43,235 nucleotides of DNA from Acidobacteriota bacterium (GCA_016201215.1 JACQDH010000046.1:1-43235); one strand, 5' to 3'. Shown: positions 1-9,131, numbered from the stretch's first letter. Program-made: numbers and translations. Notes: a model not told the origin generated them from the letters alone.

Positions 1-131
1 GGGCGGGGGGCCGATCTACAAAACAGGCTCTCGATCTCACCGAAGCGGGATCGGGCCTCAGCGCCGGTCGGCCTCCCCGAGACCTCCTCTGCCTCCCGAG
101 GAGCTTTTCTGAAAGGTGTGTAAGATACAAG

Positions 132-150
132 CGCCGGCTTCTAGCCGGCG
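132..150. repeat. Perfect hairpin downstream of metG
   Basis: Eight-base arms CGCCGGCT and AGCCGGCG enclose a three-base loop. The hairpin lies about 75 bases past the metG stop, so it could help end the metG message, but no T-run follows on either strand. The GC-rich self-complementary style resembles other intergenic repeats of this window. I see no gene in positions 1-225. Confidence 0.4.
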
Positions 151-225
151 AATTGTAGGAGCGCCGCTTGCTGCGCCCACAGACTGAGTCGCCGGCGCTG
201 TGCAATTCCGGGGTCGCGCGCTCCT

Positions 226-2214
226 TTATTTCAGGCGCGAGCCCACGGGCACATCTTCGAGGAACCCCGCCAGGACCGGCTTGCCGTCGGGAGGCACTGA
301 GGCGGCCACGATCATCCCGTTCGATTCCACCCCGCGCAGCTTGCGCGGCTGCAGGTTGACCACCACAATCACCTTGCGCCCGACGATGTCTTCCGGCTTG
401 TAGACTTCGGCGATGCCGGCGACAACCTGGCGGACTTCGTCGCCGACATCCACCAGAATCTTCAGGAGCTTGTCGGCACCGGCCACGCGCTCGGCCGACT
501 TCACCTGGCCGACGCGCATGTCCACCTTGGCGAAATCTTCGATGCTGATGCGGCTCGGACCCTGCGCCGCGGACGCTGTCGTTGCAACGGTCTTTGCGGC
601 CGATGGTTGACGCATTTCCTGTTCCATGGTTTCGATCCTTTCGACGGCTTCGTCTTTGTCCACGCGCGGGAAAATCGCCTCGGTCTTGCCGATTCGCGTT
701 CCGGGCCGAAGCTGACCCCATTGCAACTGATCGAGCTGCTGGTCAGCAAGTTTGCCATTCTGCCCGAGTTGCTGCCAGATCTTCTCAGTGGCGTGCGGTA
801 TCACCGGGTGTGCCAGAACAGTCACAATCCGAAGCGCCTCAGCCGCGGTCCACAGGATGGTTTGCAAACGCTCGTTTTCCGCTGTTACTTCTGATTCGGC
901 CAAGCTCCAAGGGTGCTGGATGACCAAGTATTTATCCACCTCAGCAATCAGGGCCCAGATCCGTTCGAGCGCCCTTGAGAATTGATAAGACTCATAGAAA
1001 TCCGGGATCTCTGCCAAGTCCCCTTCCACAAAACCCTTGAAAGTTATATCCCGGTTGGAGATTTTCTCCTCGCCGAGTGGAGTTGGAATCTCACCACCGA
1101 AGTAGCGCTCGATCATGGCCAAGGTGCGGCTGGCGAAGTTGCCGAGGCCGTTGGCCAGGTCACTGTTGTAGCGGTTCACCAGGGCTTCGCGGCTGAAGTT
1201 GCCGTCCTGTCCGAAGACCATTTCGCGCAGCAGGAAATAGCGCAGCGCGTCGATCCCCAGCACGCGAGCGATGGGCTGAGGCAACTGAATATTGCCGCGC
1301 GACTTGGACATCTTCTCCTGCTCGAACAGCCACCAGCCGTGCGCGAAGATGGTCTTCGGCGGAGGCTCGTCCGCGGCCATCAGAAACGCCGGCCAGTACA
1401 CGGCGTGGAACCGCAGGATCTCCTTCCCGATCAGGTGCAGGTCGGCGGGCCAGTAGTGCTCCCACTGCAACTCATCGTCGCCATAGCCGATGCCGGTCAT
1501 GTAGCTGGTTAGCGCGTCGTACCAGACGTAGATGACGTGCCGGTCGTCTTCGGGCCAGGGGATCCCCCACTTCAGCGTGGTGCGGCTGATGGAAAGATCG
1601 CGCAGGCCGCCGCGCACGAAGGCGATGACCTCGTTGCGGCGCGTCTCGGGCTGGATGAATTGGGGGTGTTTCTCGTAGTGCTCGAGCAGGCGATCCTGGA
1701 ATGCCGAAAGTCGGAAGAAATAGTTCTCCTCGCGGATGCGCTCGGTGGGCCGGCCGCAGTCCGGGCAGGGGGCGTTGGGAGCGGGGTCGTCCACGTAGAG
1801 CTCATCGAAGACGCAGTACTGCCCTTCGTAGTGGCCCTTGTAGATACAGCCCGGAGTATGCGACTGCGCCTGGCCGACCAGGCGGTGCACGGCGCGCTCG
1901 TGACGCAGCTCGGTGGTGCGCACGAAGCGGTCCACGTGCAGATCGAGTTCCTCCCACAGGCGCTGGTACTGGGCGGCGATGGTGTCGGCGAATTGCTGCG
2001 GCGCGACGCCTGCGGCCTTAGCGGACCGCTCCACCTTCTGCCCGTGCTCGTCCGTGCCGGTCAGCATGACCACGTCGTAGCCGCGCATGCGTTTGTAGCG
2101 GGCAATTGTGTCGGCCACGATGGTCGTGTAGGTATGGCCCACGTGCGGCCGCGCGTTGACGTAGTAGATCGGCGTGGTCAGGAAGTACTTCGGCTTGAGG
2201 ATCGGTTTTTCCAT
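226..2214 (-). CDS. metG: Methionyl-tRNA synthetase
   Basis: Charges tRNA-Met with methionine in the cytoplasm (class Ia synthetase, 662 aa). The HIGH-type motif is HVGH near residue 25, inside a typical YYVNARPHVGH context, and the KMSKS loop is EKMSKSRGN near residue 305. The connective-peptide zinc knuckle looks partial: the second knuckle CPDC is present near residue 147, but the first reads YCVFDE with only one Cys. The C-terminal ~110 residues form the EMAPII-like tRNA-binding domain (ISIEDFAKVDMRVG), as in dimeric bacterial MetRS. The ATG lies only three bases after the larC stop, so metG is probably co-transcribed from the promoter in front of larC. The initiator tRNA that this enzyme charges is also encoded in the window (12660). 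Confidence 0.97.
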   Translation of the reverse strand: MEKPILKPKYFLTTPIYYVNARPHVGHTYTTIVADTIARYKRMRGYDVVMLTGTDEHGQKVERSAKAAGVAPQQFADTIAAQYQRLWEELDLHVDRFVRTTELRHERAVHRLVGQAQSHTPGCIYKGHYEGQYCVFDELYVDDPAPNAPCPDCGRPTERIREENYFFRLSAFQDRLLEHYEKHPQFIQPETRRNEVIAFVRGGLRDLSISRTTLKWGIPWPEDDRHVIYVWYDALTSYMTGIGYGDDELQWEHYWPADLHLIGKEILRFHAVYWPAFLMAADEPPPKTIFAHGWWLFEQEKMSKSRGNIQLPQPIARVLGIDALRYFLLREMVFGQDGNFSREALVNRYNSDLANGLGNFASRTLAMIERYFGGEIPTPLGEEKISNRDITFKGFVEGDLAEIPDFYESYQFSRALERIWALIAEVDKYLVIQHPWSLAESEVTAENERLQTILWTAAEALRIVTVLAHPVIPHATEKIWQQLGQNGKLADQQLDQLQWGQLRPGTRIGKTEAIFPRVDKDEAVERIETMEQEMRQPSAAKTVATTASAAQGPSRISIEDFAKVDMRVGQVKSAERVAGADKLLKILVDVGDEVRQVVAGIAEVYKPEDIVGRKVIVVVNLQPRKLRGVESNGMIVAASVPPDGKPVLAGFLEDVPVGSRLK

Positions 2215-2217
2215 GCG

Positions 2218-3411
2218 CTATTCGGACGATTCGCGGCGCTTCTGAAATGCAAACGTGGCTTCGGCCAGCACCTGCTTGAGCGGCACGTCCTTTTCCGCGG
2301 CGATGCGCTGGCAATCTTCGTACTCCGGCGCGGCGTTGAGGATGTGCCCATTGCAGCGCGACACCTTGATGCGCACCGTCCCGAGCGGGGTCTCCACCGC
2401 CACGTGCTCGCGCTCGAGGGTCCGCCGCTGCGCCGTGTAGGTGCGCACGCCGATAGTGGTTGTCTCGCGAAAGATCAAGTCGGTCAGCCGCTGCACCGCG
2501 GCAGGCTCACACAGCACGGTCAGCAACTGCCCGGGACGGTTCTTCTTCATCTGCACCGGCGTGGCGAAGACATCGAGCGCCCCCGCCTCGAGCGCCCGCT
2601 CGACGAAGTAGCCGTAGATCTGCGGGCTCATGTCATCGAGATTAGCCTCGATCACCGCGACGCTTTCGTCCCACCCAGCACTCGCCTCGCGCGCGGCCTG
2701 CTCGCCCACGAACAGCCGCAGCACGTTGGGCTGCTCAGCCAGATCCGCGGTGCCCGCGCCGTAGCCGATTGCGGCGGTGGTCATCGGCGGCATGGGGCCC
2801 CACTGCGTCGCCAGCGTGGACGCGATGGCCGCGCCGGTCGGCGTAACCAACTCCCTGCTGATGCCCGTCGAATAGGTCGGCGCGCCGCGCAGCAGTTCCG
2901 CAGTGGCCGGCGCGGGCACGGGCAAGGTTCCGTGCTGCGTTTCCACGCGACCGCCACCCACATTGAGCGCGGAGCAGGCAAACTCTTCAATGCCCATCAA
3001 CTCGAAGCCAAGGCACGCGCCGACAATGTCCACAATCGCGTCCACCGCGCCCACTTCATGGAAATGCGCCTTTTCGACGGGCACATTGTGCGCCCGCGCT
3101 TCGGCCTCTCCCAGCCGGGAGAAGACCCGCCGCGCGCGGTCGGCGGCGCGAGGCGGCAGGTCGGCTTTGGCAATCAAACCGAGAATTGTGCCAAGCCCGC
3201 GATGGTGATGGTGCTCGGACGTCTCCACCTTCACGTGCGTGGCCGCCAGCCCCCGGCGGGTCACCTTCTCGGCGGAAATCTTCCAACCCGGAAGCGGCAA
3301 CCGGCGCAGCTCGGCTTCCAGGTGCGACAGGTCGCAGCCGGCGTCCACCAGCGCGCCCAGCACCATGTCGCCACTGATGCCGGAAAAACAGTCGAAGTAA
3401 GCAATCTTCAT
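2218..3411 (-). CDS. larC: LarC-family nickel insertion protein (DUF111)
   Basis: 397 aa. LarC is the CTP-dependent nickel insertase that completes the nickel-pincer nucleotide cofactor of lactate racemase and related LarA enzymes. The N-terminus MKIAYFDCFSGISGDM is the family signature. A His-rich stretch (SEHHHHRG, near residue 65) fits nickel handling. The protein appears to be a single uninterrupted chain, unlike lactobacilli where larC1/larC2 are joined by frameshifting. No larA, larB or larE is in the window; its partner here is metG, three bases downstream, which looks like operon convenience rather than shared function. Its promoter places the transcript start only a few bases before the ATG. 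Confidence 0.93.
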   Translation of the reverse strand: MKIAYFDCFSGISGDMVLGALVDAGCDLSHLEAELRRLPLPGWKISAEKVTRRGLAATHVKVETSEHHHHRGLGTILGLIAKADLPPRAADRARRVFSRLGEAEARAHNVPVEKAHFHEVGAVDAIVDIVGACLGFELMGIEEFACSALNVGGGRVETQHGTLPVPAPATAELLRGAPTYSTGISRELVTPTGAAIASTLATQWGPMPPMTTAAIGYGAGTADLAEQPNVLRLFVGEQAAREASAGWDESVAVIEANLDDMSPQIYGYFVERALEAGALDVFATPVQMKKNRPGQLLTVLCEPAAVQRLTDLIFRETTTIGVRTYTAQRRTLEREHVAVETPLGTVRIKVSRCNGHILNAAPEYEDCQRIAAEKDVPLKQVLAEATFAFQKRRESSE

Positions 3412-3422
3412 GCCGCAAACCG

Positions 3423-3451
3423 ATACTATTCTGGCCGCCTGAAGCTGTCAA
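3423..3451 (-). promoter_or_regulatory. Sigma-70-type promoter for larC-metG
   Basis: On the minus strand, TTGACA (3446-3451) and TAGTAT (3423-3428) are separated by exactly 17 bases. Transcription should begin near 3416, about five bases before the larC ATG at 3411, so the leader is very short or absent. It is back to back with the argS promoter at 3485. Confidence 0.75.
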
Positions 3452-3484
3452 ATCGCGCCTGGCGGAGGCACTGCTGCGGCTTCT

Positions 3485-3513
3485 TTGACTGCCCGCGCGG
3501 TATTCGTTAGAAT
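3485..3513 (+). promoter_or_regulatory. Sigma-70-type promoter for argS
   Basis: TTGACT (3485-3490), a 17-base spacer, then TAGAAT (3508-3513). A Shine-Dalgarno AAGGAG follows at 3534-3539, four bases before the GTG start of argS, which supports both the promoter and the start choice. Confidence 0.75.
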
Positions 3514-3543
3514 CGCACGTTTCCTACCCTCGCAAGGAGCCGC

Positions 3544-5538
3544 GTGTACCACGTCATCGAAAGCCGCTTCCGGCAAACTCTCCGCGAGTTGATTCGCCGT
3601 CGCTACAAAGCGGACATCACGGTTGCGACCGAGCGGCCGCCACGCCTCGAGATGGGAGAGCTGGCCTCGCCCGTGTGTTTCGAGCTGGCCAAGCGCCTGA
3701 AGCGCGCCCCTCCGCAGATCGCGCAGGAGATCGCCGGCGCGATCGGCAAAATTGAGGGCATCGCGCGGCTGGAAGTCGCGGGCGGTGGCTACCTGAATGC
3801 CTTTCTCGAGCGGCCCGCATTTTTCTCCGCGGTGCTGGCCAGGGCGGGAAAAGAAGCCGTGGCCCCGGCCCCTGACGCGTCCAAGAACATCGTCGAGCAC
3901 ACCAACATCAATCCGAACAAGGCGGCGCACATCGGTCACCTGCGCAACGCGGCGCTGGGCGACAGCTTTGTGCGCTTGCTGCGCCACACCGGCCGCCGCG
4001 TCGAGGTGCAGAACTACATTGACAACACCGGCGTCCAGGTGGCTGACGTGGTCGTGGGCTTCGTACACATGGAGCGAAAGACCGCGGCAGATGTGCGGGC
4101 GCTCGCGGCGCAGGCCCGGTTCGATTACTCCTGCTGGGACCTTTACGCGCGCGTCACACAATTCTATGGCGAAGACCCCGCCCGGGAAGGGCTGCGCGGC
4201 GAAACCCTGAAGGACATTGAAGAGGGCCGGGGTGCCACTGCTGAGATCGCCGAGGTCGTATCCACCGCGATTGTGCGCTGCCACCTGCGCACGATGGAGC
4301 GGCTGGGCGTCGAATATGACCTTCTGCCGCGCGAAAGCGAAATCCTGCGCCTGAAATTCTGGGACGCCGCCTTCGAGCAATTGAAGCAGCGCGGCGCGAT
4401 TCGCTTGGCGACCTCGGGCAAGAACGCGGGCTGCTGGGTGATGGAGATGTCCTCCGCGGCAGGCGCGCAGGACCCACCCGGCCCGGATCAGGACCCAGAC
4501 GAAGACGTGAAAATCATCGTGCGCTCGAACGGCACGGTGACCTACGTCGGCAAGGACATCGCCTACCAACTCTGGAAATTCGGTCTGCTGGGCCGGGATT
4601 TCCGGTACCGGCGATTCCACACCCACGCCAGTGGGCATACGGTCTGGGTGAGCTGCGCCGACGGCGGCGAAAGCGGTGCGCCGGCGTTCGGCAAGGCCGA
4701 TCAGGTTTACAACGTCATTGACTCGCGGCAATCGTACCTGCAAAACGTAGTGGTGGCAGGTGTCCGCGCGCTGGGCTTCACTGCGCAGGCCGACCGCTCG
4801 ATGCACTTCAGCTACGAAGTGGTGGCGCTCACGCCGCGCTGCGCGGCGGAGATGGGATACGAACTCTCCGCCGAAGACGCCCAGCGCAGTTTCGTCGAGG
4901 TGAGCGGGAGAAAGGGCCTGGGCGTCAAAGCGGATGATCTTCTCGATCGCCTGGAGGCCGCCGCCCGCGGGGAGGTGGACCAGCGCCACCAGCAAGCTCC
5001 GGAGGCTGAGCGCGAAGCAATCGCCCATGCCATCGCAATCGGCGCGCTGCGCTTCTTCCTGCTGAAGTACACGCGCTCGACTGTCATCGCGTTCGATTTC
5101 AAGGATGCCCTGAGTTTCGAGGGTGAGACGGGCCCCTACTGCCAGTACGCTGTCGTGCGCGCGCGCAACATCTTCCGCAAACTGCACGAGCAGCAGCCAG
5201 AGTTTGTGCTCGACACGCGAGGGGTTTTGCCGCGGCAGGAGAAGATTGCGCAACTGCTGGCCTCGCCGGCGGGCAACGATTTCTGGGAACTGGCGCTCCT
5301 AGCCGGTTCGCTCGGCACGCACGTAGATGCAGCCGTAGGTGCGCAGGAGCCGGCGTTCATCGCCAAGTATGCCTTCCAGCTCGCGCAAGCCTTCAACAAT
5401 TTCTACCACAAGCACCACATTCTCTCGGAAGAGGACGCCGAGCGGAAAACCTTTCTCCTGCTGCTGACCTCGGCAATCGAGCGCCAGCTTGTGCGCGCCC
5501 TGCAACTGCTCGGGATCGAAGCCCCTGAAAAGATGTAA
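3544..5538 (+). CDS. argS: Arginyl-tRNA synthetase
   Basis: Attaches arginine to tRNA-Arg (class Ia, 664 aa; longer than the usual ~560-580). An N-terminal additional domain (residues ~1-105, typical tRNA D-loop recognition region) precedes the HIGH motif, seen as NPNKAAHIGHLRN near residue 120. The KMSKS equivalent is degenerate (SGRKGLGVKADDLLD near residue 455), as is normal for many ArgRS. The C-terminal DALR anticodon-binding domain contains the typical GPYCQYAVVRARNI segment. Translation starts at GTG with AAGGAG four bases upstream. It is divergent from larC-metG, so three translation genes share one 130-bp control region. Confidence 0.97.
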   Translation: MYHVIESRFRQTLRELIRRRYKADITVATERPPRLEMGELASPVCFELAKRLKRAPPQIAQEIAGAIGKIEGIARLEVAGGGYLNAFLERPAFFSAVLARAGKEAVAPAPDASKNIVEHTNINPNKAAHIGHLRNAALGDSFVRLLRHTGRRVEVQNYIDNTGVQVADVVVGFVHMERKTAADVRALAAQARFDYSCWDLYARVTQFYGEDPAREGLRGETLKDIEEGRGATAEIAEVVSTAIVRCHLRTMERLGVEYDLLPRESEILRLKFWDAAFEQLKQRGAIRLATSGKNAGCWVMEMSSAAGAQDPPGPDQDPDEDVKIIVRSNGTVTYVGKDIAYQLWKFGLLGRDFRYRRFHTHASGHTVWVSCADGGESGAPAFGKADQVYNVIDSRQSYLQNVVVAGVRALGFTAQADRSMHFSYEVVALTPRCAAEMGYELSAEDAQRSFVEVSGRKGLGVKADDLLDRLEAAARGEVDQRHQQAPEAEREAIAHAIAIGALRFFLLKYTRSTVIAFDFKDALSFEGETGPYCQYAVVRARNIFRKLHEQQPEFVLDTRGVLPRQEKIAQLLASPAGNDFWELALLAGSLGTHVDAAVGAQEPAFIAKYAFQLAQAFNNFYHKHHILSEEDAERKTFLLLLTSAIERQLVRALQLLGIEAPEKM

Positions 5539-5694
5539 TCGTTCGCGGGCAATGTAGCGGCGAGCTTCAGCCCGCCAGGGTTTTGTGCCACTGGCGTTCC
5601 GGCGGCACGATTCGAGCTTTCGACGAGAACACCGGCGCGGCAGGTCGTTCTTCCGAGCCCCAACGGTGTAAGCCGGAGCAAGGAACGCTGCAGA

Positions 5695-5727
5695 GGGATT
5701 CCTCGCTGCGCTCGGAATGACAGATCC
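5695..5727. repeat. Dispersed intergenic repeat, short form
   Basis: The segment GGGATTCCTCG...GCTCGGAATGACAG lies in the convergent argS/trkA gap. A longer copy with the same ends, in reverse orientation and with about 50 extra bases, sits at 12411-12490, and a partial copy lies near 35557. The argS-trkA gap also holds GC-rich imperfect palindromes near 5560. This matches intergenic repeats often seen in acidobacterial genomes (from memory, not searched). Confidence 0.5.
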
Positions 5728-5773
5728 TTTCAGCGAAGAGAAGCCCAGATGGAGGCCTGCCGTGAAGTGAGAA

Positions 5774-6925
5774 TTACTCGCCGAGGAGGATCTTGCGAAT
5801 CTCCGGCTCGTTGGAAAGCTTGACCAGGGCAAGAACCAAGTCGCCGGCCTGAAAACTGGTGTCGCCGCGCGGCACCACGGCTTCGCCATCGTGAAACACG
5901 GCAACAATATTGCAGGCCGCCGGAAAGGTCATCTCCCGCAGCCGCTTGCCGACCACCGGCGAGCCGGCGTCGAGGCGGTATTCCATCAGTTCCAGTTGTC
6001 CGGAGCGCAGGTCCAGCACCTGGCGGATGCGGCTCTGCGGTAGCTCGCTCTGAATCACGCTGGCGATGATGCTGGTGGAACTGACGGTGATGTCCACGCC
6101 GAGCATCTGCATGACCGCTTCGTTCTTGGGGTTCTTGACGCGGGCAATCGTTTTGGGCACGCCGAACTGCTGCTTGGCAAGCTGGCAGGCGATCAGGTTA
6201 TCGTGGTCGTGATTGGTGACGGCGACGAACACACTGGCGCGATGGGCCCCGGCGCGCTCCAGCACTGCCGTCGAAGAGCCGTCGCCCAGGATCACCGGGC
6301 AATCCACCTGGTTGGAGACGAGATCGAAAATCTTCTTGTCCGACTCGACGATGGTGACCTCGATGTTGTTCTCGAGCAGCGCGCGGGCCAGGAAGTAGCC
6401 CACGCGGCCGCCACCCACAATGATGACATACATCGGCCCGGTCGTTTCGCTGCGCACCGGGGGCGAGGACATCTCCGCGGCATGGCCGTGGACGCGCTTC
6501 CAGACCTCGGAGAACTCCGGCGGCGGGGTCTGCATGAGCTGGCCGACGATGAATTCGGCGCCGGCCACGGTCAGGGCCATGGTCTCGATGCCGGCGGCGC
6601 GGTAGCTGGGCTCGCGCGCGGGGTCGTACACGACGGCCATGACCTTGGGAACGTGGAAGACCTGGCGGGCCACCTGCGCCACCATCAGGTTGGTGTTCTC
6701 GTCGCGCGAGAGGGCAAACAGCGCGTCGGCACCGTCGGCACCGGCCTCGCGCAGCACGTCGGGGTCAATGGCATTGCCAGCGATGAACTTGACGCCGGGA
6801 TCGGGGACCGGCTGCTGGAGCAGGGTGAGCTCCTTATCAATGACCACGACTTCGTGGCTGTGCGCGTCCAGGTGTTTGACCACCTGGGCGCCCAGCCGTC
6901 CGTAGCCTACGACGATGATGCGCAT
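5774..6925 (-). CDS. trkA: TrkA-type NAD-binding regulator of potassium uptake
   Basis: Cytoplasmic gating subunit that binds NAD(H) or ATP and controls a TrkH/TrkG potassium channel. Two Rossmann RCK_N units are visible: IIVVGYGRLG at the N-terminus and IIVVGGGRVG-like YVIIVGGGRVG near residue 160. Only one clear RCK_C domain follows, at the end (SPVVGKRLREMTF...). At about 383 aa it is shorter than E. coli TrkA (458), consistent with the first RCK_C being missing. I start at ATG 6925; an in-frame GTG at 6943 would add six residues, and neither has a convincing ribosome site. No trkH lies in the window. It follows pepA by 86 bases containing a small GGGTC/GACCC hairpin. Confidence 0.9.
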   Translation of the reverse strand: MRIIVVGYGRLGAQVVKHLDAHSHEVVVIDKELTLLQQPVPDPGVKFIAGNAIDPDVLREAGADGADALFALSRDENTNLMVAQVARQVFHVPKVMAVVYDPAREPSYRAAGIETMALTVAGAEFIVGQLMQTPPPEFSEVWKRVHGHAAEMSSPPVRSETTGPMYVIIVGGGRVGYFLARALLENNIEVTIVESDKKIFDLVSNQVDCPVILGDGSSTAVLERAGAHRASVFVAVTNHDHDNLIACQLAKQQFGVPKTIARVKNPKNEAVMQMLGVDITVSSTSIIASVIQSELPQSRIRQVLDLRSGQLELMEYRLDAGSPVVGKRLREMTFPAACNIVAVFHDGEAVVPRGDTSFQAGDLVLALVKLSNEPEIRKILLGE

Positions 6926-7011
6926 GGGTTTTGTGTAAAGCACCTGCCGTTTAGTTAGGATCGGGCATCTCGCCCACCGGGTCCGCAGACCCTGAGTCTA
7001 TTATTCCACTT

Positions 7012-8526
7012 TTACTTACCCGTGGGTCCCCCGGAATCAAAATTCATTACGAAATCCACCAGCGTGCGCACGCCCACCCCTGAAGCGCCGCTGGCGATCC
7101 AGGGTTTCGCCTCATCGAGCCAGGCCGTGCCGGCGATGTCGAGATGGACCCACGGCGTGTCGCCCGAAAATTCCTTCAGGAACGCCGCGGCGGTGCTGGC
7201 CCCGCCGCCCTTGCTGGTGCTGATGTTCCGGATGTCGGCGATGGTGCTCTTGATCATCTCGCGGTATTCGTCGTCGAGCGGCATCGGCCACATCTTTTCC
7301 CCGGCGGCGCGCGCGCTGGCCAGCAGGCGCTCCGTGAACGCAGGATCGGAGCCGAAGACGCCCACGTTCACGCCGGAGAGCGCCACGACGATGGCGCCGG
7401 TGAGCGTCGCGGCGTCCACCAGGTGCGTGCAGCCAAGCTGCCTGGCATAGGCCAGGCCATCGGCCAGGACCAGCCGCCCTTCGGCGTCGGTGTTGATCAC
7501 CTCGACGGATTTTCCCGACAGGGCGATTTGGACGTCTCCCGGCTTCTGCGCGCGGCCGCCGGGCATGTTTTCGGTCGCGGGGATCACGGCGATCACCTTC
7601 ACGGCGGGCTTGAGCTGCGCCAGCACGCGCATCACCGCGAGCATGGTGGCACCGCCGGCCATGTCGTACTTCATTTTCTCCATGTCCGCGGCGGGTTTGA
7701 TGGAAATGCCGCCGGTGTCAAACGTGATGGCCTTGCCCACCAGGCCGAGCACCGGCGCTCCCGGGCGGGACGGTGCGGGCGTATAGGTGATCACGATCAG
7801 TCGGGGCGGCTCGGCGCTGCCCTGGGCAACGGCGAGCAGCGCGCCCATGTTGAGTTCCGCAATCCCGCGCTGGTCCAGAATGGCGACGGCCAGCCCCGCC
7901 TCGCGCGCCATGGCTTCGGCGCGCTCAGCGAGCATGCGGGGGGTGAGGCGGTTGGACGGCTCGTTCACCAAGTCGCGGGCAAAATTTTGCGACTCCGCGA
8001 GGATACGTCCGCGCTCGATGGCACTCTCCACCGCGGTCCGGCCGGCCTCATCGAATCCGGTCAGATCCGCCGCCTCCACCGGCTTGCTGTTTTTCTTTTC
8101 GGTCTTGTATTTGTCGGACTCAAAGTTGGCAATCAGCAGGCCCTCGGTGCTGGCCTGCACGGCCGCAGCGCTGCGGTCGTTTTCCCGGGGGAGGAAAGCC
8201 AGCCGGTCGACTTTCCTGGCTTTCAGATGACGGAGTGCTGCGCCGGCGACCTTGCGCAGTTCGGGGGTACCGAATTTTTCGCGCTTGCCCGCGCCCACCA
8301 GCAGGAGACGCTGCGGGGCCAGTCCAGCGACATAGTGCAGCAAGGTCATCTCGAGCATCTTGCCGGTGAGCTCGCCGCTCGCGGCCAGCTTGCGCAGGGC
8401 ACCGCCGGCCGCCTGGTCCAGTTCGGCGACGGCTCCCTGGATCGGGTTGTCTTCCTCGAAGACGTAGCTCACCAGAGCAGGTGTTTCGAGGGTGGCGAAG
8501 GGCCGGGTTTCCATGGTGATCTGCAT
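7012..8526 (-). CDS. pepA: Cytosol leucyl aminopeptidase (M17)
   Basis: 504 aa. A two-metal aminopeptidase that removes N-terminal residues from peptides; family members also work as DNA-binding proteins in some bacteria. The family signature NTDAEGRLVLADGL is present near residue 335, and the metal-binding DTGGISIKPAADM-like segment near residue 265. The N-terminal macrodomain-like half is recognisable by the LLVGAGKREKF strand. The start has GAGGA just upstream. The gene begins nine bases after the smpB stop, so smpB-pepA form an operon driven by the promoter in front of smpB. Confidence 0.95.
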   Translation of the reverse strand: MQITMETRPFATLETPALVSYVFEEDNPIQGAVAELDQAAGGALRKLAASGELTGKMLEMTLLHYVAGLAPQRLLLVGAGKREKFGTPELRKVAGAALRHLKARKVDRLAFLPRENDRSAAAVQASTEGLLIANFESDKYKTEKKNSKPVEAADLTGFDEAGRTAVESAIERGRILAESQNFARDLVNEPSNRLTPRMLAERAEAMAREAGLAVAILDQRGIAELNMGALLAVAQGSAEPPRLIVITYTPAPSRPGAPVLGLVGKAITFDTGGISIKPAADMEKMKYDMAGGATMLAVMRVLAQLKPAVKVIAVIPATENMPGGRAQKPGDVQIALSGKSVEVINTDAEGRLVLADGLAYARQLGCTHLVDAATLTGAIVVALSGVNVGVFGSDPAFTERLLASARAAGEKMWPMPLDDEYREMIKSTIADIRNISTSKGGGASTAAAFLKEFSGDTPWVHLDIAGTAWLDEAKPWIASGASGVGVRTLVDFVMNFDSGGPTGK

Positions 8527-8535
8527 TTGTCCTCG

Positions 8536-9024
8536 TCAGCGCCGTCGGGATCGGTAGATGGCTTCGTTGGCCTCGCGTTTGGCTTCTTTCTCGCGTTCGG
8601 CATGGCGCCGGTCCCAATTCTTCTTGCCCTGCGCCAGAGCGATTTCGCACTTGGCGATGCCGTCGCGGAAGTAAATCCGCAGGGGGATCAGGGTGAGGCC
8701 CTTTTGCTGGGTCTTGCCAGCAAGTTTCCAGATCTCTCTCTTGTGCAACAGGAGCTTGCGTGGCCCCAACGGCTCGTGGTTGAAGGGGCCGCCGGGCAGA
8801 TACTGGGAGATATGGCAGTTCAGCAGCCAGACATCCCCGCCGCGCACCACGGCGTAGGCTTCGCGGAGGTTGGCCTTGCCCTCGCGCAGCGCTTTCACCT
8901 CGGTGCCCACCAGGACCATCCCGGCTTCATACTTCTCCAGGATGAGATAGTTGTAGGAGGCAGCGCGGTTTTGGGCGACAACTTTTTCAGCCGGCTTCTC
9001 TGTTTTCTTTTGCTTTGCACTCAC
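8536..9024 (-). CDS. smpB: SsrA-binding protein SmpB
   Basis: Binds tmRNA and delivers it to stalled ribosomes for trans-translation (162 aa, normal length). The conserved core NRAASYNYLILEKYEAG, GTEVKALREGKANL and the LIPLRIYF segment are all readable, and the basic C-terminal helix that enters the mRNA channel (KKNWDRRHAEREKE) is intact. The start is GTG at 9024. The -10 box lies only eight bases upstream, so the message may be leaderless. It diverges from the secretin operon. The ssrA gene itself is not in the window. Confidence 0.96.
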   Translation of the reverse strand: MSAKQKKTEKPAEKVVAQNRAASYNYLILEKYEAGMVLVGTEVKALREGKANLREAYAVVRGGDVWLLNCHISQYLPGGPFNHEPLGPRKLLLHKREIWKLAGKTQQKGLTLIPLRIYFRDGIAKCEIALAQGKKNWDRRHAEREKEAKREANEAIYRSRRR

Positions 9025-9032
9025 AAACCGCT

Positions 9033-9062
9033 ATCATAGCCGCCGCGCCCGGCGGGAAGCAA
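9033..9062 (-). promoter_or_regulatory. Promoter for smpB-pepA
   Basis: On the minus strand TTGCTT (9057-9062) and TATGAT (9033-9038) are 18 bases apart. The predicted transcript start is within a few bases of the smpB GTG. The -35 box overlaps the left arm of the palindrome at 9059-9075. Confidence 0.55.
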
Positions 9063-9075
9063 GACGGCGTCTTGC
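9059..9075. promoter_or_regulatory. Palindromic operator candidate between smpB and the secretin operon
   Basis: GCAAGACG, one central base, then CGTCTTGC: a perfect 8+1+8 palindrome. The outward-facing -35 boxes of both divergent promoters begin in its two arms, so a dimeric regulator bound here could affect both sides. No regulator gene is adjacent, and the site could be a coincidence of two TTGC boxes placed back to back. Confidence 0.45.
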
Positions 9076-9101
9076 TCCCCCGTCGGGTCAAATGCTATAT
9101 T
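9072..9101 (+). promoter_or_regulatory. Promoter for the secretin-pseudopilin operon
   Basis: TTGCTC (9072-9077), an 18-base spacer, then TATATT (9096-9101). The transcript start would be near 9108, giving a 24-base leader with GGAG at 9123-9126 five bases before the ATG at 9132. This argues against the upstream in-frame start at 9015. Confidence 0.5.
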
Positions 9102-9131
9102 GACGCGGATGGGTCCCCGCGCGGAGCGTGT

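Noticed and set aside
3448-5253. 601-codon minus-strand frame opposite argS
   Set aside because: A shadow of a GC-rich gene: argS has all expected motifs on the plus strand, and the minus frame has none.
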